A stretch of 64,000 nt of DNA, taken from the NCBI RefSeq assembly GCF_050303215.1, contig NZ_JBNLBH010000077.1, forward strand, positions 12,746 to 76,745, given 5' to 3'. The position numbers were made by a program, and so were the translations under genes. Each line of letters opens with the position of its first letter. Within the stretch, counting starts at the first letter, position 1. The notes beneath the pieces are model-generated. The model did not search any database and had not been told where the DNA came from. It saw nothing but the letters and a program-made list of their open reading frames with translations. The stretch is from Haliangium sp050303215 (GTDB taxonomy: Bacteria > Myxococcota_A > Polyangia > Haliangiales > Haliangiaceae). Of the stretch, positions 51,701-61,686 are shown piece by piece.

Positions 51701-54003
51701 ACCTCGGCCAAGTGAACCTCGGCTTCATCAAAGCGATCCTGATGCACCAACACATCGGCCAGCCCTTGGCGAACGCGCCGGGCGGTGTCGGGGTCGGCCG
51801 TGTCCTCGCCGCGCAGCGCGATGCGATAGAAGGCCTCGGCGGTGTCGAGGGCGTGGCGGGCCTGGGCCTCCTCTGCGGCCGCCAGCGCGTAGGGCAAGGC
51901 CCGCGCGGGCTCGCCGCCGGCGTCGAAGTGATAGGCGATCTCTCGCGCCGAGTGAGGCCCCTGGCGCTCCAGCTCACAGGCCGCGGCGGTGTGGACGCGG
52001 CGACGCTCGTCCTCGGGAACGCGCTCGAGCACGGCGTCGCGGAGCTTTTCGTGCACGAACTGATAGCTGGTGAGGTTGGCGTCAGCCCACAGAATCTGCT
52101 GGAGGCAGGCTTCGTCCAGCCGCTCGCGCACCGCCAAGCGGTCGCGCTCGCTCAGGCTGGCCACCAGGTAGGCGTCGAAGCGACGCCCAAGCACCGCCGC
52201 GATTTGCAAGATCTCGAGAACCTCCTCCGAGAGGAGATCCATGCGCCGCCGCAGCAACACCGCCGCCTCAGGGCTGGACTGCGCGTCGGCCAAGGCGTGC
52301 TCCTGCACCCCCCACCCCGCGCGCTCGCGCACCAACGCCCCGGAGTCGACCAAGGCCCGCAGCAGTGACGCGGCCAGGAACGGGCTGCCGCCGCTCAGCC
52401 GGGTCACCAGGGCGGTGATTCGGTCGGGCAAGGCCCCGGCCATCGACGACAGGAGGGCGTCGATCTCGCCGTCGCCCAGGGGGTCGAGGACCAAGGTCAT
52501 GCCGGCGTGCAGCTCACCCAGGTGCCGCGCATCTTCGGCCCGGGTGGCCAAGACGACCACCGTGTGGCTGGGCTCGGGGCCGGCCTCTCCCTCGGCCCAG
52601 GCCGTGATGACGTCGAGGGTGCTGCTGTCGAGCCACTGGGCGTCGTCGATCAAGATCACCGCCGGACACTCGGGCTGCCCCAGGCCGGCGAGCAGCCGCG
52701 ACAGCGCGTGCCGGGTGCGCGTTCTGGCCCCGGCGTCGAGGCCGAACTCGCGCTCGTCCACATCGGGGAAGAGCGCGCGCAGGGTTGGCAGGGCCTCGCA
52801 CGCCGCCTTGCTCCAGTCACCCAGGCGAACGCGGAGCCGGGCCACGAAGGCCGCGTCATCCTCGGCCCGGCGTACGACGCTGTCGGCGATCTCCTGCAAG
52901 GTCTGATACGAGACCGCGCCGTCGGCGCTGCCCCGACTGGTGAACAACCACATCCCCTGCTGCGCGGCGCGCAGGGTCAGCTCCTCCAGCAGCCGGCTCT
53001 TGCCGCCACCCGAGGCGGCCTCTACCACGACCAGTCGGCTGTTGCCGAGCTTCGCGGCCACGAGTTCGCGCTCGAGCGCCGCCAGCTCTCGGGATCGGCC
53101 CACGAAGCTGGGCGAGGCGAGGGCCTGCCGGCGATCATCCAGGCCCAGGACCAACTCGGGCTCCGCCTGTCCGCTCTGCAGCGCGTGCTGGATCGCCTGC
53201 ACATCGGTCACCACCGCCCGCGCCGATTGATAGCGTTGCTCGGGCGCCTTCTGCAGCAGGCGCCCGACCAGCTCGTCGACGATCCGCGGCACCGCGTGCT
53301 GGTGGTGCCGCACCGATAGCGCCGGCGCGGTCAGGTGGAGCCGCAACAGCTCGCCCACGCTGCCGCCGTCGAAGGGGAGTCGCCCGGTGAGGCACTGATA
53401 CATCATGACCCCGAGCGAATACAGATCTGCGCGCCCATCGACCCCGGCCTGCAACAGCCCGGCCTCCTCGGGTGAGGCGTAGCGCGCCCGGTGTAGGGCC
53501 AACGCGGCGTCATTGCTCTCCAGATCGGACGGCCGAATGCAGCCAAAGCCTTCGAGTCGGACCTGACCGTCGCCGCCGAGCACGACGTGTGAGGGCGTGA
53601 TGCTGCGGTGGACCATGCCGCGCTCATGGGCCGGGATCAGCGCGGTCGCGACCTGCGCCGCGACCCCCAAGGTATCCGTGACCGAGAGCGGGCCGGCGCG
53701 AAGCCGGTCGGCCAGGAGCTCCCCCTCGACCCAGGGCATGACGTGATACAGCACCTCATCGTCACCGCCAACCGTGACCACCGGGATCAGCGCCGAGGCG
53801 TCGAGCTCGCCGGCGACCACGGCCTCGTCGGCGACCCGCAGCCTCGTCGCCGGGGCCACGTCACGGGCGGCGACCGCGTGCAGCACCACCGGCTCGCCGC
53901 CATCGAGATCCTCTGCGATGAAGCGCCCCATGCCCGGCCACGCCAACCCCATCGCCTCGACGACGCGAAAACGCTCGCCGTATATGCTCCCAATGGTCAA
54001 CAT
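48787..54003 (-). CDS. Pseudokinase - ATPase - GAF - histidine kinase hybrid (family 2, copy B)
   Basis: A 1738-residue tandem paralogue of the protein at 43413. It shows the same losses in the kinase-like domain (His for the VAIK Lys, HRS for HRD, GFG for DFG), so these were fixed before duplication. Walker A is AASGGGKSR near residue 331 and Walker B is VILIDDAQW. GAF lies at about 1238-1391. The histidine kinase has LHNVGNALN near 1457, NNAVDAL, DNGRGI and GFGLHSS. A low-complexity insert 'VDVGAGDVGDVGAGTPK' sits in the ATPase lobe. The frame is open to 54138, but the Met at 54003 corresponds to the copy A start. It lies 208 bp upstream of copy A in the same orientation. Confidence 0.92.
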   Translation of the reverse strand: MLTIGSIYGERFRVVEAMGLAWPGMGRFIAEDLDGGEPVVLHAVAARDVAPATRLRVADEAVVAGELDASALIPVVTVGGDDEVLYHVMPWVEGELLADRLRAGPLSVTDTLGVAAQVATALIPAHERGMVHRSITPSHVVLGGDGQVRLEGFGCIRPSDLESNDAALALHRARYASPEEAGLLQAGVDGRADLYSLGVMMYQCLTGRLPFDGGSVGELLRLHLTAPALSVRHHQHAVPRIVDELVGRLLQKAPEQRYQSARAVVTDVQAIQHALQSGQAEPELVLGLDDRRQALASPSFVGRSRELAALERELVAAKLGNSRLVVVEAASGGGKSRLLEELTLRAAQQGMWLFTSRGSADGAVSYQTLQEIADSVVRRAEDDAAFVARLRVRLGDWSKAACEALPTLRALFPDVDEREFGLDAGARTRTRHALSRLLAGLGQPECPAVILIDDAQWLDSSTLDVITAWAEGEAGPEPSHTVVVLATRAEDARHLGELHAGMTLVLDPLGDGEIDALLSSMAGALPDRITALVTRLSGGSPFLAASLLRALVDSGALVRERAGWGVQEHALADAQSSPEAAVLLRRRMDLLSEEVLEILQIAAVLGRRFDAYLVASLSERDRLAVRERLDEACLQQILWADANLTSYQFVHEKLRDAVLERVPEDERRRVHTAAACELERQGPHSAREIAYHFDAGGEPARALPYALAAAEEAQARHALDTAEAFYRIALRGEDTADPDTARRVRQGLADVLVHQDRFDEAEVHLAEVSKLASSREQRIAVESLLGRLAHQRSYFDVAVEHFRRSVRMRGVYVPERTATVALLLLWEVLMQVLHTLMPRLFVGRRPAERSARDDGVVRDLLYMPYGGQTVNGLLIAMWSTLRAINLAERYPPSPLLGECYLQFCTWAAVPLGFHRVERYARPALDYCRRGNLYQEALSHGRFAQCAVWSGRCREGLEHAERAIRIFERAAGNYELNSALSFAAAASLQLGNRRDAERYSQRLYDRGVALGDSLAFSIGLVWRSYADAGRVDWEEVERDMPPRTLEDPVSKMGICVADGLIAYYGDHTARAVSAFERVASLDSKFVVMVAHALGAFGWYATVLRRAARETPAHDVDARRALLDRAYRVARFARKGARSFPLTRPRALRELGVLAAIAGKSKRARRLLDQSVAEARRLESRLDEAYSLWMRGEIGRARGWDRAEDDLVHGRALLRTLGADHVLSTEGGYESTDSARPSLSLVDRFAAVQEQGRCIASALTRDAVFAALHEAGVTLLRGDQTTLLYRGDAAATGPDHGDGADTGGWQVAVGDEPTPWCLDLVARVAELSCAQVPTGAELGDAGEIRSALCAPVEERGRCVAVLLVVHHQIEDLFGEEERRLSEFIATLASAALENAAGFAESEELGRTLERRVAERTAELATSNSKLEDSLRRLHDAQRLLLQASREAGMAEVAVGVLHNVGNALNSLTVSTELLAENLGRSPLPDLIQRSAGLLLQHSDHLAEFLSSDPRGQKLPDLLGALARRLATEYGDYRAEVARAREQVEHVTRIIRAQQRYARTASLIETVSMSDLIEEALSLCANRLERHGVTVVRERVDPVEVELDRHKLMQVLINLLNNAVDALDEMPLGARRITLRACAVDVGAGDVGDVGAGTPKAIRIDVEDNGRGIDAEVVPNIFRYGFSTKDHGHGFGLHSSALAMQEQGGSLRAASDGPGRGACFTLELPLLPTPGDDDSANDVEA

Positions 54004-54040
54004 ACAGTGCTCGGTACTATAGATTAGCATCGCGGCCGCT

Positions 54041-54100
54041 GGAATCGCTTTTGCGCGCCGCCCGCGCTTCCCACATCGGAAATCTGTCGCCCTGTCCGCC
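54041..54100 (-). promoter_or_regulatory. Conserved upstream element of family-2 kinase copy B
   Basis: GGAATCGCTTTTGC (from 54041) and TCGCCCTGTCCGCC (54087-54100) lie 38 and 84 bases before the ATG at 54003, matching copy A without gaps. Weaker similarity continues to about 150 bases upstream (TGGACA block at 54145). Confidence 0.5.
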
Positions 54101-54205
54101 GTCCGCCGTGCCTCGCTCCGAGACTCATGACGACGCACTGCTCATGGACAAGAGCCTGCGCCGTCGTGCAGCGAGAGCTATCGTCGCGCGCCACCGCGCC
54201 TATGA

Positions 54206-54355
54206 TGGGACCGACCCCCGAAGCTGGGGCTGAGTGAGCGCTTGTCGACGATCGGCCAGGCCCAGGACCCACTCGGGCTCCGCTGCGACGAGATCGACGG
54301 GAGCTGGATGTACATGGGTTATGCTCGAGTGACCCGCGCCGACGGACAACGCTGA
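54206..54355 (+). pseudogene. Possible C-terminal gene fragment
   Basis: A frame beginning after a stop reads WDRPPKLGLSERLSTIGQAQ and then DPLGLRCDEIDGSWMYMGYA, ending at TGA. It has no start codon or ribosome site of its own and looks like the tail of a longer coding sequence now lost. The family is not recognised. The rest of the 54004-54366 gap holds the kinase upstream element and nothing else recognisable. Confidence 0.28.
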
Positions 54356-54366
54356 GGAGGCCTCCT

Positions 54367-55395
54367 ATGTCGCACCCACTTCACCCACACCGACCCCGCA
54401 TCATCCCAAGCGCGCTGTTGCTGCTCGGGCTCCTGGCGTCCACCTCTACTTGCACCACGGGTAGCGGCGACGAGCCGGGCGACGACGCCGACGCCGGTGG
54501 CGGCGAGGCGCTCGATATCACCGATCTGATATTCGAAGAGATCAGCGCCGACTGCGCCGACCACGCCAACCAGCTCTGGGCCTCGGTCACGGACCTCCAG
54601 CGCATGCTCGGGTTCGAGGCCTCGGTGGTGATCATGGCCTCGGCCGACACCTGCACCTTGATATCCAACAACATCCCCAATCACGACTTCGACGATCCGT
54701 CCGCGCAGTTCGCGACCGACGTCACCGAAGTCAGCCAGAGCTTCACCATCCCCCGCAACCCGGTCGCGGCCGCGAGCCCGACCCCGCTGTCGCAGCGCAC
54801 CTACAACGCGGTGTTCCTCAACGGCGTGCCGCTCGATCTACTGTCGGCGGGCTGCTACTCGCCCGACAGTCCGATGGCGGACCCCGACGGCAACGTCCTC
54901 ATCGGGTGCCGCGAAGACGCCCCCTGGCTGCTCGATCCGCTCGGGGTCGACAACAAGTTCGGCGCCGACGCCCACAATGCCCACACCCAGCCCGACGGCT
55001 CGTATCACTACCACGGCAACCCCATGGCGCTGTTCGATGACACCCCGGGGCCGCAGGGCTCTCCGGTCATCGGGTTCGCGGCCGACGGCTTCCCGGTGTA
55101 CGGCAGCTACTTCCGCGACGTCGACGGCAACGTCCGAAAAGCCGTGTCGGGGTGGACGCTCAAAGTCGGCGACCGCCCCAGCGGGACCGGCGACCCCGGC
55201 GGGAGCTACGACGGCAGCTACGTCGACGACTGGGAGTACACCGGCGCCGGTGATCTCGACGAGTGCAACGGAATGACCGTGAACGGCCAGTACGGCTACT
55301 ACGTCACCGACGCCTACCCGTGGGTGATGGCCTGCCACCACGGCACGCCGCACCCATCATTCGACAAGGGCGGCCCCGGCCCAGTGGCCCCGTGA
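54367..55395 (+). CDS. YHYH-domain lipoprotein
   Basis: A 342-residue exported protein. The signal ends in a lipobox-like 'ASTSTC', followed by an acidic Asp/Gly-rich linker. The YHYH domain is clear: 'DAHNAHTQPDGSYHYHGNPM', then 'GFAADGFPVYG', then a C-terminal 'CNGMTVNGQYGYYVTDAYPW'. The repeated His pairs suggest a metal site, but the biochemical function of the YHYH family is not settled. The Shine-Dalgarno GGAGG is part of a perfect 12-bp palindrome AGGAGGCCTCCT (54355-54366) that touches the ATG, so translation or transcription may be controlled there. Confidence 0.85.
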   Translation: MSHPLHPHRPRIIPSALLLLGLLASTSTCTTGSGDEPGDDADAGGGEALDITDLIFEEISADCADHANQLWASVTDLQRMLGFEASVVIMASADTCTLISNNIPNHDFDDPSAQFATDVTEVSQSFTIPRNPVAAASPTPLSQRTYNAVFLNGVPLDLLSAGCYSPDSPMADPDGNVLIGCREDAPWLLDPLGVDNKFGADAHNAHTQPDGSYHYHGNPMALFDDTPGPQGSPVIGFAADGFPVYGSYFRDVDGNVRKAVSGWTLKVGDRPSGTGDPGGSYDGSYVDDWEYTGAGDLDECNGMTVNGQYGYYVTDAYPWVMACHHGTPHPSFDKGGPGPVAP

Positions 55396-55443
55396 CGCCG
55401 CGGTTCCGCTCGCGTCCAGGGTCGATATAGGCATAATGGGACG

Positions 55444-56343
55444 ATGGCGTTCCGCGACGACCGAGACGCAGCCTACGCGCGCGCCGAAGCGCTGACGCGC
55501 GAGTTGGCCGAGAAAGAGCGCGAGCTGGCCGAGAAGGACCAGGCGCTCCAGGCCGCCGAGCGCGAGTTGGCGGAGGCCGAGAAGGAGCGCGAGGCGGCGG
55601 CGGCGGCGAAGCAGAAGCTGACGGCGAACGAGGACGAGGCCCGGGCCCGGCTCGACGAGGTCGTGGGTCGGAGCAAGAAGCGCAAGCGGGCCGCGGCGCG
55701 GGCAAAGGCCACGGCCGAGACCCGCAAACGCCTGCACTTGGAGCGGCAGCTCGGGGACCGAGTCGACAAGAGCCTGAGCCTCCTGGCCCACACCGAGCTG
55801 CACACGGTCGGGGTCCTGCTCATGCTGCCGACGATCTACGCGACCATGTTCGCGACCATCCGGTTCGGGCCCCCGTTCCTGGCCATCGTCCCGGGCACGG
55901 TGGTCGGCCTGAGCTTGCTGGTTCGGCAGTTGACCCCGTGGTGGTGCCGGCGGCTGTACGAGCGCGAGCGCGCGTGGGCGGCGGCCCGCGACATCGACGG
56001 GTATCCCGAGCTGCTGGTGCGCAAACCCCGCGGCCGCGATGAGAGCCGCCACGGGATGTCCCATGACGGCCACGACCAGATGACCGTGACCCTCCAGTTC
56101 GAAGCCGAGCCGCCGCCCGACCTCGACCAGATCATGCGCGGGGCCAAGCTCGAGCCGGCCGGCCCGCGCCGCTTTCGCCGCCGCAGCCCGGTGACGCGTC
56201 AGCGCAGCAGGAGCGGCCCCCTGCTCACCACCGAAGACCATAACCGGGCCATCTACAAGGCCGTGCGCGCCCTCGACCGAGACGTCTTCGCGCCGCTGCG
56301 GGTCGCGTACGGCCTCACCAAGGTCGCCATCAAGCTGGACTGA
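55444..56343 (+). CDS. Coiled-coil membrane protein of unknown function
   Basis: A 299-residue protein. Residues 1-110 are a long charged coiled coil (repeated ELAEKERELAEKDQ-type heptads). They are followed by two membrane helices (VGVLLMLPTIYATMFATI and FLAIVPGTVVGLSLLV, about 122-160) and a basic cytosolic C-terminus. The Ala/Glu/Lys content of the coil is repetitive but not a tandem DNA repeat. No family was recognised. It is 48 bp downstream of the YHYH gene on the same strand and convergent with the copper monooxygenase (33-bp gap). It could be a membrane-tethered structural or scaffold protein. Confidence 0.68.
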   Translation: MAFRDDRDAAYARAEALTRELAEKERELAEKDQALQAAERELAEAEKEREAAAAAKQKLTANEDEARARLDEVVGRSKKRKRAAARAKATAETRKRLHLERQLGDRVDKSLSLLAHTELHTVGVLLMLPTIYATMFATIRFGPPFLAIVPGTVVGLSLLVRQLTPWWCRRLYERERAWAAARDIDGYPELLVRKPRGRDESRHGMSHDGHDQMTVTLQFEAEPPPDLDQIMRGAKLEPAGPRRFRRRSPVTRQRSRSGPLLTTEDHNRAIYKAVRALDRDVFAPLRVAYGLTKVAIKLD

Positions 56344-56376
56344 CGAGGCCGAGGGACCGAGGCCGCGACGGGCGGC

Positions 56377-57711
56377 TCACTCGGCGGTGACCAGGAGGAT
56401 GCCGAGGCACATCTCGTCGCTGGAGCCGTCGCCCCAGCCGACGTCGCTGGGGGCTTGCTGCGCCCCGCCGACAAAGGGCTGGTTGTCGGCGCTGTTGTCC
56501 CAGTGGCACTCGAGCCGCAGCGCGTCGCCTCGGTCGAAGGTGATGGGCTGGCGCAGCACGTAGTCGGCCTGCCAGTCGAAGTCCCAATCGTCTATCTGCA
56601 ACAGGCACGACGAGCTGCCGTCGGCGCGCTCGATCGACAGCCGTCCGGAGGTGCCCAGGAGGTGCATGTGCAGGCCGACGTTGTGGATCGACAGCCGGCT
56701 CGCGCCGGTGAACGGGAAGTCGGTGGGATCGCCCGAGAAGCTGTGCATGACGTCCGGCTCGCCGGCCGGGATCGACATCGGCTCGGCGCCCGTGAACCAG
56801 TCGCGGTTGGTCCAGGGCAGGATCCGTGCGGGCTTGGCGACCTGGTCCTCGAGCCGGAAGTCGAGGCGGGTGCGATCGGGCTCGATCTCCTGGCCGAGCA
56901 CGTTGGCGGTGTTGTAGTGCATCTGCAGAATGATCAAGGAGCCGGGCTCGACCTCGATGCCCAAGCCCTCGGACAAGTCGCTGCCCTGGTTGCCCGGGAC
57001 CCACGCCCCGACCCACTGTAACGGCGGCCCCCCGGTGCCGCCGAAGCAGGTCCAGCCCGGGCCGTCTTCGGCGGCGTCGAGGCCCATGTACAGGTCGGTC
57101 TGATCGGGCGGGGCCAGGAACGCGATGACGTGGTGGGCCACCGCGTCGTTGCCCGGGCGGGCCCGGAAGCCGGTGACGTACTTGGTCTCGGTCTCGGGCC
57201 AGGGAACGATGAAGCAGCGATAATCGTCGAGCTTGTCGGGCTCGCTGATGGGGACGTACCCCACGGGCATGGTCAGGGTGGTGTCCACCCGCGACAGGGT
57301 GGTGACCTCGACCTCGATCGGCGGCGCCTCGTTGGCGGGGTCGCCCTCGGCTGCGCCCTCGTCGATCCAGTCGAGCAGCGTGGCCTTCTGGGCCTCGTCG
57401 AGCGCGCGTGCGGCGAAGTACTGGTTGCAGTCGTCGGCGGCGTGCCACGGCGGCATCTCGCCGGTCTCCACCGCGACCTTGATGAACCCGACGTTGGCGC
57501 TGACGTCGTCGTAGCCGGTGAGCGCCATGGGCGCGATGCCGCCCTCGAAGTGGCAGCCCGTGCACTTGGCGTCGATGATGGGTTTGACGTCCTGGAAGTA
57601 CGTGAGCGCCCCGGGCGCCGGCCCACCCTCGCCGCCGCCGCACGCCACCAGCGATGAGACCAGCCCCGCGGCCGCGATGGTCACTGCGATTCTATATATA
57701 GTTGGTTTCAT
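56377..57711 (-). CDS. PHM-like copper monooxygenase fused to a cytochrome c motif, lipoprotein
   Basis: A 444-residue exported protein. The signal ends in lipobox LVAC (Cys24). One haem-c motif, C50-T-G-C-H54, lies in an N-terminal cytochrome-like domain (also MPPWH90). The rest is a copper type II ascorbate-dependent monooxygenase with all six copper ligands in place: H193-H194 (HHVIAF) and H265 (QMHYN) for the first copper, H348-x-H350 (GLHMHLLG) and M434 (DEMC) for the second. Peptidylglycine hydroxylases and dopamine beta-hydroxylase use this site to hydroxylate C-H bonds. Here the fused haem could replace ascorbate as electron donor. The ATG has AAAGGA 9 bases upstream. Confidence 0.9.
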   Translation of the reverse strand: MKPTIYRIAVTIAAAGLVSSLVACGGGEGGPAPGALTYFQDVKPIIDAKCTGCHFEGGIAPMALTGYDDVSANVGFIKVAVETGEMPPWHAADDCNQYFAARALDEAQKATLLDWIDEGAAEGDPANEAPPIEVEVTTLSRVDTTLTMPVGYVPISEPDKLDDYRCFIVPWPETETKYVTGFRARPGNDAVAHHVIAFLAPPDQTDLYMGLDAAEDGPGWTCFGGTGGPPLQWVGAWVPGNQGSDLSEGLGIEVEPGSLIILQMHYNTANVLGQEIEPDRTRLDFRLEDQVAKPARILPWTNRDWFTGAEPMSIPAGEPDVMHSFSGDPTDFPFTGASRLSIHNVGLHMHLLGTSGRLSIERADGSSSCLLQIDDWDFDWQADYVLRQPITFDRGDALRLECHWDNSADNQPFVGGAQQAPSDVGWGDGSSDEMCLGILLVTAE

Positions 57712-57924
57712 GTCCGGTCATCCTTTGCGTATCGTCCACTCGTCGCGATGTGTCATTGCCTATCTTAGGCATTGACGCTGCGCGGTCGCGGTCCAAAGGT
57801 GAACCGGCAGGTCCAGATCTGGACTGCGGGCTTGGACCGTGGACCGTGGATGACGGACCCTCCCCCCTCACGACCCACCCCGGCCTGCTGGCAGGCGGTT
57901 GAAGAACGCTATCGCCGGCACGGC

Positions 57925-60366
<2,442 letters not shown>

Positions 60367-60425
60367 CCGGGCATGATAAGTCGGCTGCGGCGCCCGGGGG
60401 CGATTCGAGCTACCCTGATGACACC

Positions 60426-61001
60426 ATGGCAGTCGCTGCGACCTCCTCTTCCTGCGACCCCGACGAAATCGTGCGCCTGATGCGCGCCGGCGACGTGGCC
60501 GCCCTCGATGGTATGACCCGCTGCTACGGGGAGCGGCTGCTGGCGGCGGGCCGGCGCTACTGCGGCGACGAGGAGCGGGCCCGAGACGCGGTCCAGGAGA
60601 CGATGCTGGCTGCCGGTCTGCACCTGGGTGACTTCCGCGGGGACGGTAGCCTCGAGGGGTGGCTGGTGCGGATGGTGTCGAACTTCTGTCACCATATGCA
60701 GCGCGGCCGCAAGAACGACGCGGGGCTGCACGTGGAGTACGACGACACGGTGGCCGCTCGCGCGGATTCGCCCGAAGACGAAGCGGCCCGAGGTCAGCTC
60801 ATGCAGATCCTCGGCGACGCGATGCTCGATATCGACCCGCGTGATCGGGCGCTGTTGATCCTGGCCGACGCCGAGGACTGGAGCGCCCCGGAGCTGGCGA
60901 CCGCGCTCGATATGACCCCGGCGGGCGTGCGAACGCGGCTGAGCCGGGCCCGCCGGCGCCTGCGTGAACAGCTCGGGGCGACGCGGGACGCACTCGACTG
61001 A
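60426..61001 (+). CDS. ECF-type RNA polymerase sigma factor
   Basis: A 191-residue sigma-70 family protein with region 2 (DEERARDAVQETMLAA...FRGDGSLEGWLVRMVSNFCHH, residues about 40-98) and region 4 (SAPELATALDMTPAGVRTRLSRARRRLREQL, about 152-182). The acidic linker VEYDDTVAARADSPEDEAA joins them. No anti-sigma factor or zinc-finger partner is seen on either side, so the control mechanism is unclear. The divergent RCC1-repeat lipoprotein and the downstream thioredoxin are candidate targets by position only. The ATG has no clear ribosome site. Confidence 0.9.
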   Translation: MAVAATSSSCDPDEIVRLMRAGDVAALDGMTRCYGERLLAAGRRYCGDEERARDAVQETMLAAGLHLGDFRGDGSLEGWLVRMVSNFCHHMQRGRKNDAGLHVEYDDTVAARADSPEDEAARGQLMQILGDAMLDIDPRDRALLILADAEDWSAPELATALDMTPAGVRTRLSRARRRLREQLGATRDALD

Positions 61002-61163
61002 CCGGAGCGGTCGCCGGCGAGATCGGCGCGGCAGTGACGTTCTCGACTGGGCGGCGCGGTGGCCGCACGAGAAATCGACCCGGCGGTGACACACTTGTCG
61101 ACGGTGATGTCTCTACTCGATGAGGGCGGAACAGCCCGTCCCTCTGCGAGAAAGGACGAACCT

Positions 61164-61514
61164 ATGTCAAAGAAGAGCATCCAGGCCACCACCGCGAACT
61201 TCGAGCAGGAAATCCTGTCCTCCACAATCCCCGTGGTCGTGGACTTCTGGGCCCCGTGGTGTGGGCCTTGTCGCCTGATCGGGCCAGCGCTCGAAGAGCT
61301 CGCCGGAGAGTACGAAGGGAAGGTCAAGGTAGCCAAGGTGAACGTCGATGAGGAGCCGGAGCTGGCCGCCGCCTTCCGGGTGCAAGGGATCCCCACCTTG
61401 TACGCGCTCTCCGCCGGCAAGGTGGTCGACCGGATGGTCGGCTTTGGCGGCAAGGGGCCGCTCGCAGCGCTGTTCGAGCGGCTGAGCGCCGGCGCGGCCG
61501 TGGTCGCGGCCTGA
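61164..61514 (+). CDS. Thioredoxin
   Basis: A 116-residue thioredoxin with active site W-A-P-W-C-G-P-C-R near residue 32-38 and the conserved cis-Pro in 'VQGIPTLYAL'. The strand order VVVDFW...VKVAKVNVDEEPELAAAF is typical. It reduces disulfides in the cytosol with electrons from thioredoxin reductase. AAAGGA lies 7 bases before the ATG at 61164, so the longer frame from 61059 is rejected. It lies 162 bp downstream of the ECF sigma gene on the same strand. Confidence 0.93.
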   Translation: MSKKSIQATTANFEQEILSSTIPVVVDFWAPWCGPCRLIGPALEELAGEYEGKVKVAKVNVDEEPELAAAFRVQGIPTLYALSAGKVVDRMVGFGGKGPLAALFERLSAGAAVVAA

Positions 61515-61686
61515 GCCGGGCGGCCGGTCGGGCTCGGCCCTGCTGGCCGCAGCACTGGCCGAACCAACAGGTTTTGGTCGACAGGTGACATACCGCGTGC
61601 GAACCTTGGCAGCGGTGCAGAGCACTGTACGTTCCCGCAATTTGGGTGGCAGTCATCGGTGGGCCGCAGCGACGAGGAGAAGGGCG

